DNA from: Vibrio neonatus
GTDB taxonomy: Bacteria; Pseudomonadota; Gammaproteobacteria; Enterobacterales; Vibrionaceae
Length of the DNA stretch: 64,000 bases
Direction: 5' to 3'
NCBI RefSeq assembly: GCF_024346975.1
Contig: NZ_AP024885.1
Coordinates: forward strand, 1,302,001-1,366,000
Positions 45,921-54,123 of this stretch are shown piece after piece. Under the pieces are notes generated by a model, which worked only from the letters and a program-made list of their open reading frames with translations, searched no databases and was not told the DNA's origin. Position numbers and translations under genes: made by a program. The stretch's first letter is position 1. The number at the start of each line of letters is the position of its first letter.

Positions 45921-46579
45921 CTTATTCTAATGCACTATAACTAAGTGGTTATCGAGTATAATTTGTCATACTAACCATTGTTTTTTGAGGTTAAACTTAA
46001 ATATATTCAATAGGATAGCGGTGATTTTACTACTTGTGTAGAGAAAAAGAGTTTCGGTAATCTAAGTTTATAGAGACGGAATATAGACTAAGCTGATCGT
46101 CGGTATGATTGGGGCTAATGGGTTAATAATCTAACTGTGTTGAATGCTGCATTTTGCTCTAGAAATCTCTTGCTTTGTAACTTAGTCATTCAAGTCGCTG
46201 TTATGGATACGCCCGTATAGATTGCACTTGCTGAATTTTAAAGGAGTGTTGGTTAGAACGTAATTAGGTGGTCACAAATAGCCTAGTAAATGGCTAAAGT
46301 TATTAGGTTAATCGAACGAAGCTAACAATGATATTTGAGCGACTGCCAATTAGTACAATCTTAGTGCAATACGGTTTTGTTCGGTGACATTGTTTGGAAA
46401 TAAGGAGAGCGGTATTAACGACAAACAAATGGCAAGCGATCATCTTTAACGGATGTTATCGCATTGAATGAGTTAACGAGCAGGTACAAATGCTCAAGTG
46501 ACCACTAAACGAAAAAGAGGGGCTAAACAAACAGAGATAGCAAAGCTGCAGATATAAGATAACCGGTTCAATAAACCCT
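45921..46579. other. Gene-free stretch beside dif
   Basis: About 660 bases with frequent stops in all frames, no tRNA, no clear repeat and no hairpin of note. It ends exactly at the dif site. Nothing is recognised in it; a degenerate remnant or an unannotated small RNA cannot be excluded. Confidence 0.5.
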
Positions 46580-46607
46580 ATTTAACATAATATACATAAT
46601 GCGCACT
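46580..46607 (-). other. dif: Chromosome dimer resolution site dif
   Basis: Read on the minus strand: XerC arm AGTGCGCATTA, centre TGTATA, XerD arm TTATGTTAAAT. This equals the E. coli dif except for two bases in the XerC arm, and the recalled V. cholerae dif1 except for one base in the centre. XerC and XerD resolve chromosome dimers here at division under FtsK control. An insertion sequence lies five bases beyond the XerC arm. Confidence 0.95.
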
Positions 46608-46612
46608 TAAAT
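46608..46612. repeat. Target-site duplication, left copy (TAAAT)
   Basis: TAAAT fills the five bases between the XerC arm of dif and the IS left end; the same five bases follow the IS at 48149-48153. Confidence 0.9.
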
Positions 46613-46638
46613 TGTAAGTCCAAAGTTGTAATGTCACT
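46613..46638 (+). repeat. IS left terminal inverted repeat
   Basis: Begins TGTAAGTCCAAAG and includes AATGTCACT; pairs imperfectly with the right end at 48123-48148. Confidence 0.75.
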
Positions 46639-46718
46639 TTTTATCAAAGTTAAAATGTCACTATAACTGAGTCTTGAACTATCGTTTTAATATCTGACTT
46701 AGTTTTGGAGGCTTAGGA

Positions 46719-48083
46719 ATGTTGATAGCTATGAGTGATAATGAAATCGATCGTCTTAAAGTAATTCAAGATGTATGTGAACGCCGACTCCGCCGTATTG
46801 ATGCGGCTGAACTTTTAAATCTTAGTGTTAGACAAGTTCAACGTCTGATGAATCGGCTACGCCAATATGGCGCAGCCGGTTTGTCTCATAAGTCACGAGG
46901 TAAACCCAGCAATAATAAACTCCCATCGGATTATCGAAGTTATATTTTAGATACTATTACTCAGTATTATCCTGATTTTGGTCCTTCGTTGGCTCATGAA
47001 AAATTATCTGAAATCCATAACCTCCGAGTATCTGTTGAAACTTTACGGCAATGGATGATAGCTGATGGCCTCTGGATCCCTCATTCTCAACGTAAGCCCC
47101 GAGTTTACCAACCACGTTATCGTCGAGATTGCCTTGGTGAACTAATTCAAATTGATGGCTCTCACCATGACTGGTTTGAAGGACGCAGTGATAAGTGTTG
47201 TCTTCTGGTGTTTATTGACGATGCCACTGGTCGCCTAATGAACCTTCGTTTCAGTGAAACTGAGTCTGCATTTGACTATATGCTTGCGACTCGTGAATAC
47301 CTGAATGAACACGGAAAACCAGTTGCGTTCTACAGCGATAAACACTCGATATTTCGTGTAAATCAAGAAAAACATAAACGTGTTGGTGAAACGCAATATG
47401 GCCGTATTCTTAGAGAGCTTGGCATTGAGTTAATATGTGCTAATAGCTCTCAAGCTAAAGGCCGTGTTGAGCGAGCTAATTTGACGCTTCAAGATCGTTT
47501 AGTTAAGGAAATGAGACTACAAGGTATTAATACCATTGAGGAAGCTAATACATGGTTGCCCTACTTTATTGACGACTTTAACCTCCGTTTTAGTAAGCCT
47601 GCAAACTACCCAAAAGACATGCACCGTAAGGTTCGCGAATCTTCTGAAGAACTTGATGATATCTTTAGTTGGCAAGAAACAAGAAAGCTCTCAAATGCAC
47701 TGACATTCCAGTATGACAAGGTTGTTTACCTAATTGAAAACACTGAAGAAAACGCTCGATTGGTTCATGAAACAGTGAAAGTACTCGACTATCCAGATGG
47801 ACATATTGCCATTTGTTATGGCTACAAAAAGCTTAACTTCAAAATCTTCGATAAGTTAGAAAATGTAAATCAAGCTCAAATAGTCGATAACAAACGTTTA
47901 GGCAATGTACTGAAGTTTGCTAAGCAAAAACAAGATGACTTTGATGAACAACAAAAACGCAGTAGAAGTAAAAAATCACCAAGACGAAAAGCCCAACAAC
48001 GAGCTTTAAAAGAACAACTCAGGGCTATTAATCCAGTTCTAACCAATCCTGAGTTATTCAAATCCTCCAATACCAAAGAATAG
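46719..48083 (+). CDS. DDE transposase of the IS1202 family
   Basis: A 454-residue transposase. The N-terminal helix-turn-helix ('RIDAAELLNLSVRQVQRLMNRLRQYG', about 27-51) binds the ends; a second winged region follows to about 120. The DDE/RNase-H core shows D146 in IQIDGSHHDWF, D207 in FYSDKHS and E251 in KGRVERANLTLQDR, so all three acidic residues are intact. The C-terminal tail is very basic (RSRSKKSPRRKAQQR). GGAGG lies seven bases before ATG 46719. It is the only gene of the element. Confidence 0.93.
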   Translation: MLIAMSDNEIDRLKVIQDVCERRLRRIDAAELLNLSVRQVQRLMNRLRQYGAAGLSHKSRGKPSNNKLPSDYRSYILDTITQYYPDFGPSLAHEKLSEIHNLRVSVETLRQWMIADGLWIPHSQRKPRVYQPRYRRDCLGELIQIDGSHHDWFEGRSDKCCLLVFIDDATGRLMNLRFSETESAFDYMLATREYLNEHGKPVAFYSDKHSIFRVNQEKHKRVGETQYGRILRELGIELICANSSQAKGRVERANLTLQDRLVKEMRLQGINTIEEANTWLPYFIDDFNLRFSKPANYPKDMHRKVRESSEELDDIFSWQETRKLSNALTFQYDKVVYLIENTEENARLVHETVKVLDYPDGHIAICYGYKKLNFKIFDKLENVNQAQIVDNKRLGNVLKFAKQKQDDFDEQQKRSRSKKSPRRKAQQRALKEQLRAINPVLTNPELFKSSNTKE

Positions 48084-48122
48084 TCAATCTTTAAAAAGTG
48101 ACATTTCTAATTAGAAAAATAG

Positions 48123-48148
48123 AGAGACATTTTTAAATTGGATTGACA
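48123..48148 (-). repeat. IS right terminal inverted repeat
   Basis: Reversed it reads TGTCAATCCAATTT... with AATGTCTCT, matching the left end at about 17 of 26 positions. Confidence 0.75.
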
Positions 48149-48153
48149 TAAAT
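48149..48153. repeat. Target-site duplication, right copy (TAAAT)
   Basis: Identical to 46608-46612; together they fix both IS ends to the base. Confidence 0.9.
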
Positions 48154-48322
48154 ATAGTGCTTATAAATCAATTAGCTACCTTGTTCTTCCATGGTTCTTG
48201 CCGTGCGTATAACTATATTGTGCAGTACGCACTGTTATTGCTTAACGCTTACTGCACCTCTATCTATACAACGCGGTAAATTGTAATGCTCTTTTAAACA
48301 ATGCACTCAAACACAAATGCGA

Positions 48323-48622
48323 TTAACGCTTTTTAGCTTGCGCTTTTGCGTTTGGTAATGCGTTACGTAAAATGTGGCGTGTTTTGTTCGGTACATTTTT
48401 GGAAAACTTCACACGAAACTGTTTTCTAGTTTTGTAGATTTTAACTGTGCCATTAAATGGATGTTGCTTGGCAATGTCTTTGCATCTGTGTAGAAACGTT
48501 TTATCAATCCCTGCTGAATGTGAGCTAACTTCACCGTCTTTAAAGACCAGTTTCATTTTAGGTTTGTCGTAAAGGATGATCGCAAAAATTAATGCGGCCG
48601 CAACTAAAATGACGTACAACAT
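48323..48622 (-). CDS. DUF3634 family protein
   Basis: A 99-residue protein of a vibrio-type DUF family. One N-terminal transmembrane helix (LYVILVAAALIFAIIL) is followed by a basic domain ('FKDGEVSSHSAGIDKTFLHRCKDIAKQH') and a Lys/Arg-rich tail ending AKAQAKKR. Function is unknown. It lies 27 bases downstream of matP on the same strand and is probably co-transcribed. Confidence 0.8.
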   Translation of the reverse strand: MLYVILVAAALIFAIILYDKPKMKLVFKDGEVSSHSAGIDKTFLHRCKDIAKQHPFNGTVKIYKTRKQFRVKFSKNVPNKTRHILRNALPNAKAQAKKR

Positions 48623-48649
48623 GCTTTATCTCCTACTTATAGATAATGA

Positions 48650-49099
48650 TTAGTCGGCTAAGAGTTTATTGAGATCTTCTTTAAGGAGATTCACTTTTTC
48701 ATTGGCTTTTTCACTGCGCTGGGCTTCACTGAGCAAGTATTCAATGGCATCTGATAAGGTACAGCCAAGTTCGTTGGCTCGATAAGAGAGTTTTTCCCAA
48801 ACGCGGTAGTCTAAATCAATGGATTTCTTACGTGTATGAACTTGTTCGGCGTTAAAATGGCGCTTTCGTTTAGCTCGAATCGCTTGTTTGAGCTTGTTAT
48901 CAAGCTCGATGGACATGTGCTTATCAATCCACTCTAAAACTTGAACCGGTTCGTGTTCAATGGCGCGCAGTAGTTCAACCGCGGCAGCATCAGCGCTACT
49001 GTCAATATGGCGAGTGATTGTTTCTCCTTCTTTCCATTTTTTGACCAGGTAGTTCCATTTCCAACCACATTCTAGGTTTTCTAGCTGTTGATATTTCAT
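48650..49099 (-). CDS. matP: Macrodomain Ter protein MatP
   Basis: A 149-residue DNA-binding protein that bridges matS sites and keeps the Ter region compact and at the divisome. It begins MKYQQLENLECGWKWNYLVKKW like E. coli MatP, has the central 'IRAKRKRHFNAEQVHTRKKSIDLDYRVWEKLSYRANELGCTLSDAIEYLL' ribbon-helix-helix block and a C-terminal coiled coil. ATG 49099 is chosen by that alignment over the open frame from 49123. A near-perfect matS lies about 38 bases upstream, and perfect sites lie on both sides of dif. Confidence 0.95.
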   Translation of the reverse strand: MKYQQLENLECGWKWNYLVKKWKEGETITRHIDSSADAAAVELLRAIEHEPVQVLEWIDKHMSIELDNKLKQAIRAKRKRHFNAEQVHTRKKSIDLDYRVWEKLSYRANELGCTLSDAIEYLLSEAQRSEKANEKVNLLKEDLNKLLAD

Positions 49100-49136
49100 G
49101 AGTTTAAAGTTAAGTCCATTCATTTAAAGGCATACA

Positions 49137-49149
49137 GTGACAGCGTAAC
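49137..49149. promoter_or_regulatory. Near-consensus matS upstream of matP
   Basis: GTGACAGCGTAAC has one mismatch to GTGACRNYGTCAC. It lies between the divergent matP and lonH genes, where MatP binding could affect matP transcription. Confidence 0.5.
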
Positions 49150-49319
49150 CCTAGACGATGATTTTGACAATGAGATGACTTCTGATATTTGTGATAAAGC
49201 ACAAAATGATGCAACGTGTCGTAAAAATGACCTTCAATAAAGCGTGAAAGCACTATTTTTCGGGTTATCTTTTATTACCTTAGGTATACTAGCGCCATAG
49301 TATATTTTAGTAAGCATTT

Positions 49320-50972
49320 ATGAAATCCATAGATTGGCGCCTCGCTACCCCTCAACATGATATAGACTCAAGTCGTACATTGTTTCAATACACTGAAACG
49401 CCTTTTATTGCACTGCAGCCACGCTTAGACGCAACGCTGAAACGATTTGTCGTTCTTGGACAAAGAGCTCCTTTACTTGCCATCAACAGTTCAGATACTG
49501 TTTTGTCGCGTAAAGAAATCACATCGGTGCTGTCTACATTGACTGATTTATCTGTGCTACACAGTGAAACGCTTTCAGCTGAAGAATTATTCGGTAGTTA
49601 CATTGTCACAGACTCTGGAGAGGTGCAATCGACCACAGGTTTGCTCGAACAACAGCATAATGGGTATCTGCTTATTTCAGCAAATGCTTTGTTGGTTCAA
49701 CCCACTACTCTATTAGCCATTCGTTCACTGCTCGCTGGCGAAGCGGTTTCTCGCATCAACACTGGTAAAACGGGTTATGCGCCTAATCAGCGCTTTACCA
49801 GTTCAGTAAGAGTGATTGTGGTTGGCGATCGAAGCCAACTGGCAGACTTAGACTATTTAGATCCTGCATTTTCATCTTCACATACCATGTTTACTGAAGT
49901 TGAAATGGATGTGCGCATTGATGCGACAACCGTTGCCGCTTACTTAGGTTATGTTGCTTGTGTAGCGCGCAGCGCTGGACTGCCGGATATGTCAGCCGGA
50001 GCTATCTATAATTTTCTGACTGCGGGTGCGCGAGTTTGTGAAGAACAGCACTTTGTACCACTGTCATCCTCATGGATTCAGTCTTTATTGATTGAAGCAT
50101 CCATTGAATCAGCAGCGGAAAGCATCGAACCTAAATGTATTGAATCTAAGCATATTGATGCTGCGTTAGATGCGCGTTATTACCGTGAATCGTATCTTCC
50201 TAATCGAGCGCTAGACGATATCCTTGATGGACAGGTATTGATTCAAACCGAAGGTAAACAAGTGGGTCAAGTCAATGGCCTGACTGTGGTTGATATGCCG
50301 GGACACCCGGTTTCTTACGGTGAGCCTGCTCGAATTTCCTGTGTGATTCACTTTGGTGACGGCGACGTTTCCGATGTTGAGCGCAAAGCTGAACTGGGCG
50401 GCAATCTGCATGCTAAAGGCATGATGATTATGCAGGCATTTCTCAGTAGCGCACTGGATTTAGATGAACCACTGCCATATTCAGCGTCAATTGTATTTGA
50501 ACAATCGTACAGTGAAGTTGATGGTGACAGCGCTTCGTTGGCAGAGCTGTGTGCTTTTGTCAGTGCATTATCAGGTTATGAAATAAATCAAAATATCGCT
50601 GTGACTGGCGCGGTTGATCAGTTTGGTCGTGTACAGGCTGTAGGCGGACTTAATGAAAAAATTGAAGGTTTCTTCTATGTGTGCGCTCACCAAGGGTTAA
50701 CGGGCGAACAAGGTGTTATCTTACCCAAATCTAATCTACGTCATTTATCTTTACATAAAGACGTAGTCGAGGCGATAAAACAAGGCAAGTTCCACATTTG
50801 GAGCGTAGAGGATGTTCATCAAGCTCTGCCTATTATCACCGGACAACAATTTAGCGGCGACTGCGAAGATACGATTCTCAATAAGATTGCAGAACGCATC
50901 GACAGGCTCAATCAGCATGATTTAGGCGAAAGTTTGCTTGAACGCTTAAAAAGAAGGCTGTTTAGAGACTGA
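49320..50972 (+). CDS. lonH: LonH-type protease (Lon family, YcbZ)
   Basis: A 550-residue Lon-like protein, the order matP-lonH-fabA being shared with E. coli (ycbZ). The C-terminal Lon protease domain is intact: catalytic Ser in [10 protein letters not shown] and catalytic Lys in [11 protein letters not shown]. The N-terminal half lacks a usual Walker A motif, so ATP use by it is doubtful. Substrates are not known. The N-terminus [11 protein letters not shown] begins at ATG 49320 with only a weak ribosome site. It is divergent from matP. A FadR-like site for fabA overlaps its stop. Confidence 0.85.
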   Translation: MKSIDWRLATPQHDIDSSRTLFQYTETPFIALQPRLDATLKRFVVLGQRAPLLAINSSDTVLSRKEITSVLSTLTDLSVLHSETLSAEELFGSYIVTDSGEVQSTTGLLEQQHNGYLLISANALLVQPTTLLAIRSLLAGEAVSRINTGKTGYAPNQRFTSSVRVIVVGDRSQLADLDYLDPAFSSSHTMFTEVEMDVRIDATTVAAYLGYVACVARSAGLPDMSAGAIYNFLTAGARVCEEQHFVPLSSSWIQSLLIEASIESAAESIEPKCIESKHIDAALDARYYRESYLPNRALDDILDGQVLIQTEGKQVGQVNGLTVVDMPGHPVSYGEPARISCVIHFGDGDVSDVERKAELGGNLHAKGMMIMQAFLSSALDLDEPLPYSASIVFEQSYSEVDGDSASLAELCAFVSALSGYEINQNIAVTGAVDQFGRVQAVGGLNEKIEGFFYVCAHQGLTGEQGVILPKSNLRHLSLHKDVVEAIKQGKFHIWSVEDVHQALPIITGQQFSGDCEDTILNKIAERIDRLNQHDLGESLLERLKRRLFRD

Positions 50973-50982
50973 TCGGAGTTGT
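50968..50982 (+). promoter_or_regulatory. Putative FadR site upstream of fabA
   Basis: CTGATCGGAGTTG matches the FadR consensus CTGGTCNGACCAG at nine of twelve defined positions and resembles the E. coli fabA site (CTGATCGGACTTG). It overlaps the lonH stop codon and lies about 60 bases before the fabA ATG, right for activation by FadR. Confidence 0.45.
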
Positions 50983-51039
50983 AAGTACCATACTGCATCA
51001 CATAAGATGCAGGTTCAAAAAATCTGGAGACTCAATACA

Positions 51040-51570
51040 ATGCAACAAAAACCTTGCGATATCGCAAACTCATATGATCGTGATGACCTATTAGCATCAA
51101 GCCGTGGTGAACTATTTGGCCCTCAAGGTCCACAACTACCTGCGCCTAACATGCTGATGATGGACCGTGTGACTAAAATGTCACAAACCGAAGGTGAGTT
51201 TGGCAAAGGTCTTATTACTGCAGAATTAGATATTACTCCAGACCTATGGTTTTTCGATTGCCACTTCCCTGGTGACCCAGTAATGCCTGGTTGTCTTGGA
51301 CTTGACGCAATGTGGCAACTGGTTGGTTTCTTCCTTGGCTGGATTGGCGGCGAAGGTAAAGGACGCGCACTAGGTGTAGGTGAAGTTAAATTCACAGGCC
51401 AAGTATTGCCAACCGCGAAAAAAGTGACTTACGAAATCCATATGAAGCGCGTAGTCAACCGCAAACTGGTTATGGGCATGGCTGATGGCCGCGTTCTAGT
51501 TGACGGTAAAGAAATCTACGTTGCTAAAGATCTTAAAGTGGGCTTATTTAAAGACACTTCTAAGTTCTAA
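51040..51570 (+). CDS. fabA: 3-hydroxydecanoyl-ACP dehydratase/isomerase
   Basis: A 176-residue enzyme that makes the cis double bond for unsaturated fatty acids. It is nearly identical in layout to E. coli FabA: '[17 protein letters not shown]', '[15 protein letters not shown]', the active-site His in [13 protein letters not shown], and '[14 protein letters not shown]'. I start at ATG 51040 ([14 protein letters not shown]) with GGAG about ten bases upstream rather than at 51007, which would add eleven unexpected residues. A FadR-like site and a strong terminator flank it. Confidence 0.96.
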   Translation: MQQKPCDIANSYDRDDLLASSRGELFGPQGPQLPAPNMLMMDRVTKMSQTEGEFGKGLITAELDITPDLWFFDCHFPGDPVMPGCLGLDAMWQLVGFFLGWIGGEGKGRALGVGEVKFTGQVLPTAKKVTYEIHMKRVVNRKLVMGMADGRVLVDGKEIYVAKDLKVGLFKDTSKF

Positions 51571-51594
51571 GTTCAGTCACAGAACATCTTTTTC

Positions 51595-51624
51595 AAAGCC
51601 ACGATATTTATCGTGGCTTTTTTG
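51595..51624 (+). terminator. Terminator after fabA
   Basis: AAAGCCACGATA TTTA? TATCGTGGCTTT stem followed by a run of T; high-quality intrinsic terminator. Confidence 0.9.
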
Positions 51625-51752
51625 TTTTCTGCCCTATTGAATTTGTACTGTGGCTCGAATGCTTAATGGTATGATATTTTTGGATAAATATATTTAGTTA
51701 TAGTGCGTTAGAGTGGTAAAAACAAACCCCTTTATGGGGTCTGCTCCTAAGG

Positions 51753-51926
51753 CTATTTATAAAGACCGGACTCTAGGTCACCTTTCGCGTCTCGCCAACC
51801 TCCCAACCATTGTGATTTAGCGTCTGTCTGTTGATATGGGCAAGTATCACTTGAGCGACCATTAAGCCCCGCTTTGTAACCTTGGGACTGTGCTCTCTCA
51901 AGACGGTCGCGTTTTTGTCTCTTCAT
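51753..51926 (-). CDS. rmf: Ribosome modulation factor RMF
   Basis: A 57-residue basic protein that dimerises 70S ribosomes into inactive 100S particles in stationary phase. It begins MKRQKRDRLERAQSQGYKAG and holds 'CPYQQTDAKSQWLGGWRDA', matching E. coli RMF closely. ATG 51926 is chosen by that alignment; the open frame continues ten codons upstream. It has no close operon partner. Stringent and growth-phase control is expected from the family. Confidence 0.95.
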   Translation of the reverse strand: MKRQKRDRLERAQSQGYKAGLNGRSSDTCPYQQTDAKSQWLGGWRDAKGDLESGLYK

Positions 51927-52075
51927 AGTTAAATCCTCTAACCTTTCGATAAACAAATGGGCAAATCACCTTTTATTTCAACAAACGGTTGCTGAACTGC
52001 GAAACTCTACTGTAGTCGCAAGATGGAAAACACCCTTTATAAGATTCGTTCAAAAATGAACTTTTCTCAAGGTTA

Positions 52076-52112
52076 AAAAAAGGACAATATCCGAATTGTG
52101 ATATTGTCCCTT
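52076..52112 (-). terminator. Terminator of the DUF3466 gene
   Basis: GGACAATATC / GATATTGTCC stem around CGAATTGT, with a run of seven A on the plus strand, so T on the minus transcript. Confidence 0.85.
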
Positions 52113-52140
52113 ATTCTTCGATTTAAAATCGCGCTACATT

Positions 52141-54117
52141 TTATTTTTTAATGCGACGTCGTAAGCCGACTAAGCCTAACAAACCGATCATCCATGGTCC
52201 TAAACTGCCACCTTGGCGAGTGATCTGCTCTTCAGCAACACTACGCGGAGTAATTGTTGCGGTTGCGGTATCGTCATTAAGGTCAACGGTTGGCACCAGC
52301 TTAACGGCAACAATGGTTTCAACACCTTTGCCTTCGCCACAATAGGCGTTATGTCCGGTATTGTCGTAACCACCGGCACAATATAAAGCTGTCGCTGAGA
52401 TCTCACCGTTATCGTTAATATCTGATGCTGCAATGATGCGGTAATGGTTGTTTGTACCATCAGTAACTTCATCATTGGTCAAATCATCCAGCCACCAAGC
52501 GCGGTTTTCAAACAATTTACGACGAGCATCATGGGTGCCGTTAAAATCATAAGGGTTAATAAAACCACGGTGTCTACGTTGCTTACCGCCGTATTCACGC
52601 GCTGTTTCAGCATCGATAGTACCGACGATTTCATTGTAGTTATTCACCGCTTGCGCTTCACCGCCAGAGCCTCTAAAGAAAATAGACTCTCCCGTATCGG
52701 CTAAGTATTTAGCCGTAGGCGTATCTAGACTCGCATCTGCAACAAACATTCGGTTGGCCGCTGCGCCATTTTCCGGAATATAACCGCTGCGTTTTGATTC
52801 ACCAATAACCAATAAGTTGTTATTGATGTCGGTCGCTTTAGTATTGGAATAGATGAAATCACTGCCGCTTTTCACTTTAGCGCCGTTGATAAATACGGTT
52901 TTCCAAGCTTCAGATTGCGTGATATCAAAGTCACCACTGTCTTCATCTGGAACAAAAATTGCAGCTTGCATCATTAGGTTGTTATCATCACGATCTGTGT
53001 TGTAACCGACCAAAACAGGCTTGCCGTTATATTTAGTTTCGTCAGGATTGGTGCCGTCTTCGTTTGGAATGAGAGTGTTATCTGGCACTACTGCGCCGCG
53101 AACACTAGACATATAAGACTTAGCATCACGAATCCCAGAATCCTCTTCAGCGGCAGTCATATTCACCCAACCACTGACCGCAACACCTTTGTCTGGCGTA
53201 GAGACATCCCAAACAAAGCCTTTAGTCGAGAATGCAAAGTTTTGACAATAACTCTCCGCTCCCGGATCATCAATTGCCGTACCACCACTCATACATAGGC
53301 CGACATCACGACCATCGTAGTCTTTACCGCTGTCTCCGTAATCAAACGGCGTGACGGAAGCACTACCGACCACATAGGTCTTACTATCATAAGTAAATGA
53401 ATCAAATGCCATAGTACGGCCCATCTTAGTGACAATGTCACTAACAGGCTTGCCGTTATTGGTTTCAGCTGGAAGTAATATAGTATCGCCAACAAAACCA
53501 CGTTCTCTAAACGCTAAGCCGTAATTACCGAAGTCGTAATAACCACTGCTAGTGGTGCCCATAACATCGCCATCAACACTGAATTTGTTGACTACAACAT
53601 TGTTGGAGCCAGCAACCCACGTACCACCACCAGGTTGATAGGTAGCAGACGGCTCTGTAGTAAATAATTGAGTGGATGCCCCAGGCGTCGAACTATCAGT
53701 GAAAGGCGTTGAAAACCCTTTCGCATTGGCTTGGTAGTTATTTTGGTAATACGCTTCTCGTTCGCGCTCTAAACCGCCTTTGTCATTGATACCACGCCAT
53801 TCTCGTTCAGCCCAGTTTTCACAACTGTTATAACCAAGCTGTTGATAACAGTAGCTTTCTAGATCGTACCAATCGACATAGGTGAACGTATTATCAACCC
53901 CAAAAGGCGCTTCATCACGAAATGGAATGCCGTCAGTACCGTCTCGGGTATCGCCAGCCACATTCCCGTTTTCATCTATAGCGCTCGCATAAGATTCAAC
54001 GCCAAAGTTAGCTGGAACAGTCACCTGCACAACATTATAAAGGTTGGCATTAGCGCCATACGAAGCCATAACCAAACTGGCTACGGCTGAAAGTTTAAAG
54101 ATACGACTACGGTTCAA
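52141..54117 (-). CDS. DUF3466 exported protein with GlyGly-CTERM tail
   Basis: A 658-residue exported protein. The signal peptide ends near GANANLYN. A long Asp/Asn/Gly-rich body contains several short repeats of the type 'GYNTDRDDNN', 'ATDINNNLLVIGES', 'AVNNYNEIVGTID', 'ASDINDNGEISAT', which recall beta-propeller-like HAF repeats. The end is 'RQGGSLGPWMIGLLGLVGLRRRIKK', a GlyGly-CTERM sorting signal (Gly-Gly, hydrophobic helix, Arg-Lys) cut by rhombosortase in vibrios. The start is a TTG (54117) with AGGA at the uup stop; the gap to uup is six bases, so they are coupled. Function is unknown; surface display is likely. Confidence 0.82.
   Translation of the reverse strand: MNRSRIFKLSAVASLVMASYGANANLYNVVQVTVPANFGVESYASAIDENGNVAGDTRDGTDGIPFRDEAPFGVDNTFTYVDWYDLESYCYQQLGYNSCENWAEREWRGINDKGGLEREREAYYQNNYQANAKGFSTPFTDSSTPGASTQLFTTEPSATYQPGGGTWVAGSNNVVVNKFSVDGDVMGTTSSGYYDFGNYGLAFRERGFVGDTILLPAETNNGKPVSDIVTKMGRTMAFDSFTYDSKTYVVGSASVTPFDYGDSGKDYDGRDVGLCMSGGTAIDDPGAESYCQNFAFSTKGFVWDVSTPDKGVAVSGWVNMTAAEEDSGIRDAKSYMSSVRGAVVPDNTLIPNEDGTNPDETKYNGKPVLVGYNTDRDDNNLMMQAAIFVPDEDSGDFDITQSEAWKTVFINGAKVKSGSDFIYSNTKATDINNNLLVIGESKRSGYIPENGAAANRMFVADASLDTPTAKYLADTGESIFFRGSGGEAQAVNNYNEIVGTIDAETAREYGGKQRRHRGFINPYDFNGTHDARRKLFENRAWWLDDLTNDEVTDGTNNHYRIIAASDINDNGEISATALYCAGGYDNTGHNAYCGEGKGVETIVAVKLVPTVDLNDDTATATITPRSVAEEQITRQGGSLGPWMIGLLGLVGLRRRIKK
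53429..53441. promoter_or_regulatory. Perfect matS-type site (MatP binding)
   Basis: GTGACAATGTCAC fits GTGACRNYGTCAC exactly. It lies in the DUF3466 gene about 6.8 kb right of dif, nearly mirroring the site at 38783. Confidence 0.75.
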
Positions 54118-54123
54118 AATCTG

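Larger units (their letters stand above)
46613..48148 (+). mobile_element. IS1202/ISAjo2-type insertion sequence next to dif
   Basis: A 1536-bp element with one transposase gene. Its ends are imperfect inverted repeats: the left starts TGTAAGTCC and the right (reversed) TGTCAATCC, with about 17 of the first 26 positions matching. Further AATGTCACT/AATGTCTCT subrepeats lie inside both ends. It is flanked by perfect 5-bp direct repeats (TAAAT). It is inserted 5 bp from the XerC arm of dif with the transposase pointing away. The transposase frame is intact, so the element is probably mobile. Confidence 0.93.

Noticed and set aside
46200-46330. Integron attC-like site near GGTTAGAACG
   Set aside because: No paired R and L boxes or imperfect palindrome of attC type could be drawn.
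48203-48232. Inverted repeat GTGCGTA / TACGCAC
   Set aside because: A 7-bp stem with a long loop and no T tract; too weak to call a terminator or site.
46580-48322. A Xer-integrated phage or satellite at dif
   Set aside because: Only one dif copy is seen and the element beside it is an IS with its own ends and 5-bp duplication; no second dif-like site lies on the right.
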